64,000 nt of DNA from contig VZRG01000267.1 of assembly GCA_013397435.1 (NCBI GenBank), positions 1 through 64,000 on the forward strand. The letters run 5' to 3'. Of the stretch, positions 26,201 through 36,600 are shown in pieces. The notes under the pieces are model-generated. The model was not told the DNA's origin, did no database searches, and worked only from the letters and a program-made list of their open reading frames with translations. Position 1 is the stretch's first letter. Every line of letters begins with the position of its first letter. Made by a program: the position numbers and the translations under genes. The DNA is from Erythrocercus mccallii (lineage: Eukaryota; Chordata; Aves; Passeriformes; Dicruridae).

Positions 26201-29200
26201 CAGTAGGGACAGAATAGACCAACCAAATTAAATTAAAAAGTAGAGCATAAAATTAACATTCTGGAGTACACAAATTACCATTCCTCATATACTGCACGAA
26301 ACACTTTTTTAAAATAACTTAATTCGTTTCAGGGCACAGAAAAAAATTGCAACAAAAAAATCCACCAGTAGGTGTCGCTGAAATACTGAATGAGCAATTC
26401 CTTACCTTGATAGCCTTTAGGGATACAAACTTCTCAACGCCCAGCTCAATCATGTCTAGCACGTGGTAGTCAAACATGCGACCTGTGAGAGTAAAAAAGA
26501 AAATCCAGCTATTTAAATATTCACTGAAAACTACACCTATCATCCCAATAAAAACCCAAGTGAGACTTATTACCTATTATCAGGTTGTTAGGTCGCTTCT
26601 TGTTATGAGAACCAAAAAGAAACAGAGAACAATCTGATTTCTTGGAAAAAAACTCCTGCAATTGAAGAAAAGAATCAAACTTTTGAGTTGCAGTTCACAG
26701 GGCTTAAAATATTCTGCAAAGGCATTTGGCACAAACACATGAGTTTAGGAGCTGCTTAATGAGCAGAGCAACTGCACTTAACCCATGAGTTTTGAGCATG
26801 TCATGAGTGGTTTTCAGCACTTATGATAAAACTGACAGCTGGATTCAAGATTCAAATAATTTCTTTTTTTATTTACCATTGCATCTTAAAATACAAGTCA
26901 GGCAGTTTCTTCTTGCCATTTTATCTTTAATACTCTTTCTTGTAATTTCTGATTATTTGGTTTTACACAAGGTACTTTCAACCACTTCTCCTTGCCTGAC
27001 AAGTAAGTATTGGCAAGCTGGCTGCTGTTGTAATGTCTCACTGTAGTTTTCCAACTAAGCTCTATGCAGTGCATTGGTTGTTGAGAAGCTGCCAGGCAAA
27101 GCCAGTTAATTCCCTCAACAGCAAGTCTAACAACATCTGCACTTGGCACAAGACTCCTACTACAGAGCAACTTCATGTCAATTTATTATTTAAGACTAAG
27201 ATGCTACCTAAAACCAGGTCAGTGGTGACTATCACAGAGATATTTTCTGCAGGAGGAACAGATTAGAGAACCTATTACGATACAATGTCCAGAAACAACA
27301 TTACAGCAGTTCTTTCTAAAGATGTCCAGCTCCAAAATCTTTTTATGCACTTCTGCCTCCCAAGGCAGCTCCTTATCTTGTATATCAACAGTGGCTCCAT
27401 GACATACACACACACAATTTATCCAGTGCTTCCCACAAGTATATACCTGCACTTGGCAGTTGTGAAGGACAGGACACTTCATCTCCCACCCCTGCAACAG
27501 CAGCAGCTAAGAGAGGATATTGCAGATCTGCCCCTCTGGAAGGTCAGAGAGATGCTTGGAGAGGCTGGATTAATTCCATGTACAAATCAAAGAGCTTAGC
27601 ACTGAGTTTTGCCACCGGATCCCTGAGAAATGCTGACTCTAGGACAGGCCAGGAACAGACCAGAGGGGACTCCCCTTGAAACACGTGCTCATACAGCTCT
27701 GTTAATCACTGTGTATTGATATCTATATACTCTCTAATAGCTGTATATTTATTAAAAAGATGTAAAAATCTCAAATGCTTCGAATGTGCCCTGCATATAC
27801 TGCAACAATACATGCATTGCAAAATTGCCCTTTTGAAAAATGCCTCTAGCCAGTGAGCCAAGACTACTGCTAAATGATGGAAAGGGGCTTGGTGAGCTGT
27901 TCCATCAGCTCCCTAAGCATCCTTAATGGATCTCATGGAGCCCCATAGATGTGTGTGTCCAAGTGGTGTATGAAGCAGGTGACCAACCATTTCTTCCTGC
28001 ATTATGGGGGCTTCATTCTGCTCCCTATCTCTGCCTCCCAGCTCAGGGTACCCAGAGAGCAACTGGTGCTGCTGCTATAGACTGAGGCAAAGAAGGCATT
28101 AAGTACCTCTGCACCTCATCCTTTGTCCCTGGTGTTTCCCTCTGCATCCAGTAAAGGATGGAGATTCTCTTTAGCCCTCATTTTGTTGGTGATGTAATTG
28201 CAAAAACATTTTTGATTGTCTTTTATGGCAGTAACCAGATTAAGTTCTAGCTGGGCTTGGGCCCTTCTAATTTTCTCCCTGCATAGCCTCACAACATCTT
28301 TGTGGTTCTCCTGAGTGGTCTGCCTCTTCCAAAAGTGATAGTCTCTCTTTTTACCCCTTAGTTCCAGCCACAGTTCTATTCAGACAGGCTATTCCTCTTT
28401 CCTGATGTTCATCTTTTGGCACACAAGGATAGCCTGCTTAAAACTGTTGTAAGAGAAAACATCGTTTATACTTACCAATGATGTTTGGTCTTCAAAAGGC
28501 CTGGTAATATTTTTCCTGAGAGGAGGAGAAAAAAAAAAGTTAAAAGAAAAAAAAAAAAAAACAACCAAAAAACAACCAGGTTCAAATAGTCACCTCTTAT
28601 TAATTATCTGATAATAAAAAGTTTTACATTCTACCAGAAACTCCAGCAGTAAAGGCTCAATTTGAGTTCAAATCACAAGTCATACTACTACTGCCAGGAA
28701 CGCCTTACTGCCATCATTGCCATTCTAAGTACTTTCCTCCACATTTCCTGTCTCCTGGGGCCTGACCTGCAGAACACCACCACCACTACTACCACCATTG
28801 ACACTATGAATGATTGCCTTTGCCTGTTCATTCATTAAATTTAGTTGTTACAGCTGCTTCTGCACTACATTCATACAGATGCTGGGTTCCCATTTCAAAC
28901 AAGATTTAGACCTGAATCCTGCTCTGTACCGCCTGCAACACAGCAGGGCTCAGCACCAATGCTGATCACATGTAGCTTGTTTCCACGCTATTGAAAATCC
29001 TGATCAGTCATCTTCTGCACCCTGGTCATTCTTCAAACCCCGACACTAGCCTGCATCTCTATCCATGCCCTGAAACTTCCAAAAGCTGTTCTGTCAGAAG
29101 ACTCAAAGTGAGCTCAATTACCTTTTATACATTACAGCAAAAGGCTTCTTCACAGCATACTGCAAAACACAAAGTTTAACACGTCACCTCTAAAACATGC

Positions 29201-31254
29201 ACAGCACTCTTGTTTTTACAACCCAAAAGTTTACAGGATCACGTGAAACAGTAACTATGCAGAGCAGGCTAGAAAAAGGTACCTCAAAAGGCCTGCTCAC
29301 AGTAATACCCTTTGAGCTGATGACAATCTTTCCAAATTAATTGCACAAGAAATTATTTGTAGAAATTAAGAAATAAAAAATTAACTGAGAAACAGCTGAA
29401 ATCAATGACATGTAATGCAATCCCTCTGCTCCTAAAGGGCATAAGGAAAAACAGAGAGAGAACAACAACTTGATTATAAGAAGCATAAAAGAATAGGAAA
29501 ACAACAAAGCAAAGAGAAAAATGGGTGTAGGAACAGCTATAATATTTTGAGCTATGGAGTTAGGAGACAAGATTGGTAACTCAGTTTTAGGAGAGGCTGA
29601 AAGCTCCCGATCAATACACACAGTCAGCTTACAGGATTCTGGGATATGAATTAGCTGTGTGATACAGTCCAGTTCTGTACTTAATCCTCTTGTTTTCAAA
29701 CAGACTTTATAACACTTCACCTTATATACTAAACAATTGTGAAAAAATAAGAGAACAAGATCAAACTTCTGGCAAAGAAGAAGCTGGAAGAAACAATCTC
29801 CATTAAGAAGCAGGTAATGACACCTTTGGAGTACTGGTCATTCTGAGATTTGGGGTACAGGGAATATGAAAATGCTGATAGTGCAGCAGAGAGAGCAAAT
29901 TGTAAGAAAGACAGAGGAAGGTTGCATGCTATGTCCAACAACTTACAATATCTTTAAGCACTTCGGTCACTGTTAAATTTGCATTTCCTCCTTTTATGAG
30001 CATAGCATTTTTTGTATTTTCATTTAGCTTGGGTTCTCTCTTCTCAAGAAATCTTTTTGCTCTCTTAGTTTTAGGCTTTCTGTAACAATAAATTAAATGT
30101 TAAAAGCTTAATATATGTAACAAGACGACACTACAGAAAACAGTGAAGCCAAACAAGAATTGGAACAAACTGTGTTTAAGTAACTTGTTTCAATGACTCA
30201 AACTGATCCCAACCTTTAGAATTACAATCAATGCCAAAAGCCCAGTCTCAGCTGAATGTGTTTTTACTGCCACTCCTCTTCGTCTTTGTCCCCCTCAAAT
30301 TAGCAAAGGTGATTTTACAGTCTTGTGCTCTTCAGTTTCTGCTAATTTAGAGATCAAGCTATACTACAATTCCCAGCCTACTGCCAGGCTGAAGGATTCC
30401 CCTCACACCAGCTCCCTCAACAAGCCAGAAACTTGCTTATGAGAACAAAACCAAGTTCCTCAAAGACCACCAAGGCCCTCCCCCAAAAAAGCACAGGTAC
30501 AGCACATCTATCTGTTGTCAGGAACCAGCGAGCAGTGCTGGGCACCATCCAGGCGAAATACTCCGGCCATTGCAGGGGCACAGACCTTATACACATCAGT
30601 GGCTACATGGCTTAAGAATTACAGTTCTCCACTAGATTATCTTCTCAGTAAAGCATTCATTTTATTTTCTTCTCTAAAATAAACAATGCCCCCCCCCACA
30701 CAGGTCTCACAGCATCGTCAGGGGTGGAAAGGACCTCTGTGGAGATCACTGAGTCCAGCCCCTCTGCCAAGGCAGGGTCACCTGGAGCAGGTGACACAGG
30801 AATGTGTCCAGGTGGGTTTGGACTGTCTCCAGAGAGGGACACTCCGGGATCTCCCTGGCCAGCCTGTTCCAGTGCCCTGTCACCCTTCACGTAAAGAAGT
30901 TCCTCCTTATGTTGAGGTGGGAATTCCAGTGTTTTAGTTTATGGCGATTGCTCCCCATGCTGTCGCTGGGCGTCACTGAAACTTCGGAAATGAAAAGAAT
31001 TCTCTCAGGTGTACGAGACACACAAATTAAACACCAGCTGCTCACCGCGGTTATTTTAAGCTACCAACTGAGTAAGGGCTGTTTGGCCACCACTAAAAAG
31101 ACGGCAGCGCTCGGTTTCCTTTCCCTCACGTTTTCCATACGGCTTTTCTCTCTGCTGGCTGCCCCACTGCAGCCCGCCCCGGGCCGCCTCCCGCTCACGT
31201 TTCCCAGCGCAGGTCCCCCCGGCACACTCACACGACGCGGTCCAGGGCATCCAT
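20225..31254 (-). CDS. RPF2: RPF2, ribosome production factor 2 homolog (10 exons, complete)
   Basis: Nucleolar Brix-domain protein that, with RRS1, recruits the 5S rRNA-RPL5-RPL11 particle to the pre-60S ribosome. Coding exons in transcript order: 31232-31254, 29947-30079, 29122-29159, 28476-28515, 26574-26655, 26406-26482, 25987-26086, 21788-21890, 20696-20840, 20225-20404. They total 921 nt, encoding 306 aa, the same length as human RPF2 as I recall it. All introns are GT-AG and phases match. The start (MDALDRVV, then KPKTKRAKRF in exon 2) has a strong context, G at -3 and +4. The Brix core runs from about residue 30 to 235, with landmarks FGSHNKKRPNN, MFDYHVLDMIELG, FFRGPTVPSIRLAGLEYVLH and RIELEEMGPSLDL. 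A lysine-rich tail (PKKKKNISHD, RKMKGLKKRP) probably carries nucleolar targeting. Exons 1, 3 and 4 are tiny (23, 38 and 40 nt). Introns 1 and 4 contain CR1 copies. No disabling change was seen. Confidence 0.97.
27840..28445 (-). mobile_element. CR1 LINE internal (coding-region) fragment, reverse orientation, in RPF2 intron 4
   Basis: Recognised from CR1 internal sequence read in reverse: 'gactgaggcaaagaaggcat', 'ggatggagattctctttagc', 'cagattaagttctagctggg' and 'ttctccctgcatagcctcac'. These belong to the 5'/ORF2 part of the element rather than the common 3' end. The copy lies in sense with RPF2 and stops about 30 bp short of the RPF2 exon 4 donor. Stops in the reverse frames show it is dead. 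Confidence 0.82.
30690..30985 (-). mobile_element. CR1 LINE 3' fragment, reverse orientation, in RPF2 intron 1
   Basis: Reverse CR1 phrases are present: 'ggaaaggacctctgtggaga', 'tgtctccagagagggacact', 'cagcctgttccagtgccctg' and 'aagttcctccttatgttgag'. The copy is GC-rich and abuts the RPF2 CpG island on its downstream side. Confidence 0.9.
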
Positions 31255-31263
31255 CGCTGCTCT

Positions 31264-31269
31264 CACGTG
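31264..31269. promoter_or_regulatory. CACGTG E-box near the RPF2 start site
   Basis: Canonical palindromic E-box of the MYC/MAX and USF class, 10 bp upstream of the RPF2 ATG. Ribosome-biogenesis genes are well-known MYC targets. Use here is inferred. Confidence 0.5.
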
Positions 31270-31331
31270 CGGGAGGATGTGCGGGAGCCGCCGCTCCCGT
31301 CACATCCGCCGGGAGGGCGGGGCGGGACACG

Positions 31332-31341
31332 GCGCATGCGC
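31332..31341. promoter_or_regulatory. NRF1-type site GCGCATGCGC
   Basis: Perfect palindromic match to the NRF1 consensus, about 80 bp upstream of the RPF2 ATG within the CpG island, where such sites are commonly functional. Confidence 0.6.
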
Positions 31342-31383
31342 GGGGCGCGGCCCGGGCGGTCCCCTGGCTCCGCTCGTTCGTCC

Positions 31384-31389
31384 CACGTG
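31384..31389. promoter_or_regulatory. Second CACGTG E-box in the RPF2 promoter
   Basis: Canonical E-box about 130 bp upstream of the RPF2 ATG and just before the CR1 sequence that begins near 31405. Confidence 0.45.
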
Positions 31390-31404
31390 GCGAAGGGTCC
31401 GGAG

Positions 31405-31625
31405 GGGAATCCGCAGGGAGAGCGGCTGGGGGCACCTGGGTTGCCCAGCCTGGAGCAGAGGAAACTGAGGGGAGACCTCACTGCAGTCTGCAACTTCCTC
31501 GTGAGGAGAAGAGGGGCAGACAGATCTCTGGTGACCAGTGCCAGGACCTGAGGGAATGGTCTCTGAAGTTGTGTCAGGGGCGGGTTAGCTTGGATATCAG
31601 AAGGTTCTTCACCGAGAGGTTGTAT
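31405..31625 (+). mobile_element. CR1 LINE fragment abutting the RPF2 promoter
   Basis: Plus-orientation CR1 with 'gggttgcccagcctggagca', 'ctgaggggagacctcactgc' and 'atatcagaaggttcttcacc'. It lacks the usual 3' terminus, stopping at 'gagaggttgta'. CR1 copies normally lose the 5' end, so this one was later broken or only its middle is recognisable. It overlaps the upstream margin of the RPF2 CpG island. Confidence 0.85.
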
Positions 31626-32317
31626 GGTTGCAAAAGTTAGGGTTAATAATAATAGAAACAAAAGCTCGACCGTTAGAAATAACACTTAAAATATTAAAAA
31701 ACTCCATTTTTATGAACGTACTCATTGTGTATGATATACAAAAAATGTTTTCAAAAAATAGTACTGATTACCAGATCAACTAGAACTTCAGTGTAGCATT
31801 AAAAGAAAAGGCTGAGAAGGCCAGAAATCAATGATGCTGGAATACTCATTGTACATAGGGAAAAAAACCTCACATACACAGTGCCAGACTAAGTAACCAG
31901 TTAACAAAACATGAGAGTTGCTGTGTTTGCATTCTGTCAGAGAACAAACTCTTGAAGCACCTCTCTGTTCTCAGTGGCTGAAGCAGCAGCAGCAAGAGCC
32001 CTATCTGCAGGAGGCTCAGCTGCCACCGAATGCACTGTAAACTCTCCCTCCAGTACTCAAGAGCCTGCGTATTCCCAGGATCGTTATTCCAGTTATAATT
32101 GTCCTCTATCAGCACTACACAAATCAAGTGTGAATGATGATGTTTTTAAACTTCCATGGTTGCAGTTAAATCCAGAGGGATGGCTGTGTGGTCTCCCTGA
32201 AACCTCAAATGCAACACTACTGTGTGAAAGATCCACACCCAGGCTGGAGGCACACAGAACATGTTCCCTTTTCTTCCTCTCCCCGCTTCCCTTTCCCCTA
32301 GGATTCAAGTTTCTTCT

Positions 32318-32328
32318 ACACACACACA

Positions 32329-32363
<35 letters not shown>
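32318..32363 (+). repeat. (AC)n-(A)n compound simple repeat
   Basis: About twelve AC dinucleotides (32318-32342) run directly into about 22 A residues (to 32363). It lies in the short spacer between RPF2 and the 3' end of GTF3C6. It is probably polymorphic. No retrotransposon body was seen to its left. Confidence 0.9.
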
Positions 32364-32939
32364 GAATAATGGGATTGATGGTTTGAAACAGTTGCCATTT
32401 TAATTACTTCTCTTTACTAATGCTGTGCTGTGAACAATGCTGTGGGTAAGCTTCTCCTCTGATCATTACTAAATAAAGTATTACATAATTATGCTGGAAT
32501 TAATTAGGTGTTCCCATCCTCACAGCGCTGTTGCATTTATACTGTTTTGAGGGAGCCAGAGAAAGGTAGGAAAGAAGAAGGGTCAATGAGAAAATGTTTT
32601 ATGTTTTAAAATTGTTGTGCTTTTGAAAAACTATCCCGAGTGCACCACACACTCGACTTAGAACGGTGTGTGGCGGTATAGATGATGTAGCAGTATCAAC
32701 CCACAGACTAGCTAGGCACCACAATATGGTCACATGGACTAATCCGGGAAGCACTGATTCATGGGTACAAGAACTTAAGTATCAGACCCTTCAGAAAAAT
32801 GCCAGAGAGGAAGATTAAGACCAAGAATTGACTGAGGAAGAAGAAAAACAGGGTGACCACACTTCCTTTCGTATAACACGCATTATATTATACAGAAAAT
32901 GGTGGAAGCAGCATGACAGATGCCTCTTTAAGACCTGGA

Positions 32940-33095
32940 TTTCATTTGCTGACAAGTTTGCAGGGGTTTTCAAGACTTGAGTGGACAAAGCCCTGAGCAA
33001 CTTGTCCTGAATTTCAGTGTTGACCCTATTTTAGATAGGAAGCTAGATGAGAGACCTCCTAAATTCCCTTCCCACATGAAAGATTTCTAAACTCT
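32940..33095 (+). mobile_element. Old CR1-like LINE 3' fragment
   Basis: Diverged but ordered CR1 3' phrases: 'gtggacaaagccctgagcaa', 'cttgtcctgaatttcagtgt', 'tgaccctattttagatagga' and 'gagacctcctaaattccctt'. It belongs to a subfamily different from the younger copies in the window and lies ~170 bp beyond the GTF3C6 3' end. Confidence 0.65.
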
Positions 33096-33259
33096 GTCAA
33101 GGAGACAAAGAACACTAGAGAGAATCCAAACTAAGCAATTTGATGAGTATTCAAACAGTCAATAAAAGCCACACTTACTTGGTTTGTTTTCTTTCAATAG
33201 CTGCAGTACAAGAGCAGACAGAGTATGTGGCTGAATACAACATACAAGGTGAAGCTATA

Positions 33260-33606
33260 CTTGAAAAATACAGAACTTTATTTTAAACAATGGTGTTTCT
33301 TTTTACAAAATATTTCAGACTGTACAATATATCAACATTTTTCTAGGGAAAGAAAGGACTTTCTTTTAATTATGTAACCATTTCCACTTGTTCAGTTTTA
33401 AGGTAGGGCTACACACATTTCCAGTCAGTAATTTTAAAAAACACTTAAGCCCTTCCCACTATAGTTCAAACACAAAAGTAATGCACATGAACATAATGTC
33501 TGTTTTTCCGCTATTCATTTTTCAGATAAGGTGGAAACCATGTCATGGCCTATAAAAGTTGGCCCATTAATTCCATGAAGAAATCCTGAAAAGATCAGAA
33601 TTAGTA
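33260..33606 (-). other. GTF3C6 3' UTR
   Basis: AT-rich sequence from the GTF3C6 stop codon to about 20 bases past the AATAAA at 33277-33282. It contains no repeat. The downstream end is estimated from the signal position. Confidence 0.7.
33277..33282 (-). terminator. GTF3C6 polyadenylation signal AATAAA
   Basis: Canonical hexamer on the minus strand about 325 nt after the stop codon and the best-placed signal in the spacer before the old CR1 fragment. Confidence 0.7.
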
Positions 33607-36600
33607 TCATGGAGGGACATCCTCTAAGGCAGCATTTCCAGAAGAAGATTCCTCTGCCCCAGAAGCAGAGCTGCCAGGCACAGGAATAGGGGCATCTATG
33701 TCCAAGGTGTGCTGCTTTTCCAGGTCATAGTTCATGTTAGAATTTCCTTTGCCACTCATCTCTCCCTCTGACTCTTCAGTCAATTTATCTTGGGCCTGAG
33801 CTGACTCCTCAGAATCATCCTTTTCAGGCAGAAAACTGCAAATCATTTTAGGCCTGCTATAGGAAAAATCTCTGTCCTTGATCTGCAACCACTCTACTCC
33901 ACCTGATGTATAGAAGGAAAATTCTATTAGTGACAAAAGGAGTAAACAGCAGTTTTTTCTTAGTTTAAGTTCACTGTTATTAAGATTGAGCCTGATCAAA
34001 ATCTAAGTAAAAGAACCACTTAGAATAGAAAGATGTGCATGTCCCTCTCTCATTGCTTTTCACATACCCATTTACTACTTTTCATAGTCAGAAAATACAA
34101 TGTAGGACTAAAAAGATCTTTCCTCTGATCCAGTATGGCAGTTCCTGTTGTATTTAGATGTCCGATGCCACCCTTAGGCCCTTAAAATAACTTAAACATA
34201 AATAAAAATGCAGAGAAAATATTTCACAAATGCAATTAAGAGAATAGAATATTTGTTCATGTAAATATTAGACCTTCTGGCAATAGGTAATCACCACAGA
34301 GACAGGACACAAGTTCTTGCACTCTCTTTAACTCAAGTGTAACAACAAGTTGGAACCACAGGTTGAAACCAACCCCAAATAGAAATGGGATTCGACTCCC
34401 ATTTTGATTTTAACTCAGTACATGTTGTCACTTCACAACATGTTGTAGTTACTTTGTATGCACAAGTTAAATTCCTGTCAGGTACAGAAACAAAGTGGTT
34501 TTCAGTACTTATTAGTGTTGCTACTCCAGAATAAAAAAGGCCTGTGTATTAAGCAAAATACTCTCTAGTCCCAATTTAATATTACTTATACTATCACAAT
34601 AATAGTTTCAGTTTAATATTACATAATTAATTCTATAGAGAGAAGTATGTGGTGTTGATAAGAATGCTGATGTTTGGTTAGATTCTAGATGACATTTCAT
34701 TTCCTATGGCCAATGTCCAGCTGACTGCTCATATTTAAGGTAAAATGGCTATATATTCTTAAAATATGAAGCAATAACACTGACTTGAGCGAAAAAAGAA
34801 GCTAAAAGCAGTAGGACAGTTCTAATGAATACTGCTATATATAGTAGGATACTCAGTATTTGACTATGTACAAGTACTGACTTTTGTACAAAAAAATAAA
34901 CAAAGCAAACATATGAATCCCGAGTTCTGCCTACAGAATGAAAATCAATATAAATTATCTTCTAGGTATGTCTTTGCAAGTAATTTCAATTCATTTCCAT
35001 TCAACTATAAATTCAGTAAGTACAATTCAATTTTTTTCAACAATTACAGACTCAGAAAGTCATTAGAAAAAATGATGGACGTAGGGAAAAAATCAACAAA
35101 GAACTACTAAACAGAACTTCTGATTTTAAAACTTCTAGATGACAGAAGAATGTACCAGGGAGCATCAGCACATGTTTGCCCTGCTCTTACACTTCTTTGT
35201 AGTAATCTTCTACTAGCCATTCTGGAGGCAGCACTGGTCAGAAATGTATTTAATTTTTTAATTTAAATATTGGTGCTTAAAGAAGAAAGTTCCTCTAACT
35301 TTCTGCTCTTGAATCAAACACTTCATAAAGCCTGATGCTCCCAAGCATAATCCACTCATGTCCACATGCATAAAAGCAGAATCACTCACCAACATTCTCT
35401 TCATCTTCCTTCTTTTCTGTCAGAAGAGTCCGTGTCATGTTCAACTTCTTCACTGTGTGGCACTTGTATTTCAGCTGAACTTTTTGGTTGCCTTCTGCAT
35501 CTACTAAGAAGAGAGGAGAAAAAACAACACCCAAACTCCAACCGTTATAGTGAATTCCACTAGCAACAGAAACAAGAAAAATATTTTTAACCTCCCCAGG
35601 TACTGAAACAAAAAGAACATCAAACCACAACAATTACCTTGCTTTGTGTTTTCTTCAAAAACCACACAGGTTCCCAAGGTATCTATGAAAAACAAAGTGA
35701 GAAAGTTTTAGAGGCTAATTTGTATCAGCTGCAGATAATGTGCCCACTGGCCCAGCTGAGGGAATATTCTGACTTTCAGCCCCTCACAGAGGCATAGCAC
35801 AGGTAAGGAACTCAGGAACAGGCAGGAGTATCACAGCCATTGGAAGTCACTACAAGAGAGGATTCCAGACCAGTGTTGTCACCAAAGGGCAAATGAGAGA
35901 GCTACAGATTGCACAATGTGTCAGTCCTGCTTACACAGGAGACAACAGCACTTTAAGGCATTTTATATCCCACATTTTTGTCTGCAGTAATAGTAGCTGG
36001 TGCACCCCAGAGTCAGCTTCCAGACATACTTTCCTGGAAAGGATGCATGGTTAATTTAGCAGTGAACTCAAACTGCTGCTGCTCTATACAGTGTTATACA
36101 ACCACCAACAACTTCAGCATCTCACTGAAGTGAGACCAATTGCAGTAAAAGCACCTGATGTGAAGACAGTTCTTTGGGTCACGAGAAAAGAGAGAGATTG
36201 TATTCACATAAGTTTTCCTACCTTCATATTCTCCTGCAAATACATATCTGTCCACTTGTAATATTGGCCTCTCTGTCTCTATTCCCTATGTAAAGAAGGA
36301 TAAAATTGCATAATTTCAGGTCTGTATTAGCCCAGGTGAATTTCTCACTGTACGACCAGCAAAGACAGACATAACAGAATCCAGATTATATCAATTCCTC
36401 ATCATACATGTTCCTTTAAGTATATTAAATACAAAAAAACCCAGAGAATACTATTTTAGTAATCATAATAAAACCTAGTATAGAACTGTATAGAAAATGC
36501 TCTAGTATATTACTAGAGCATAAAATGCATATAAAGCATACTAGAGCATAAGAGCCTATAATGCTCTTATATTAGATCAAACTGCAGCCAATGGTCTATA

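Larger units (their letters stand above)
31130..31440 (-). promoter_or_regulatory. RPF2 CpG-island promoter, 5' UTR and exon 1
   Basis: A sharp island of GC- and CpG-rich sequence surrounds RPF2 exon 1 (31232-31254) in AT-rich surroundings. It contains an NRF1-type palindrome GCGCATGCGC at 31332-31341 and two CACGTG E-boxes at 31264-31269 and 31384-31389. No TATA box is evident. This fits a dispersed housekeeping promoter. The exact start site is not visible; it probably lies within ~100 bp upstream of the ATG. Confidence 0.8.

Noticed and set aside
26360..26380. CTCF-like 'ccaccagtaggtgtcgctg' in RPF2 intron 5
   Set aside because: Breaks the invariant GGC of the core, so I did not list it as a site.
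30804..31640. 278-codon plus-strand open frame across the RPF2 promoter
   Set aside because: It is made of CR1 sequence, the GC-rich CpG island and antisense RPF2 exon 1. GC-rich DNA has few stops, and the translation shows no domain.
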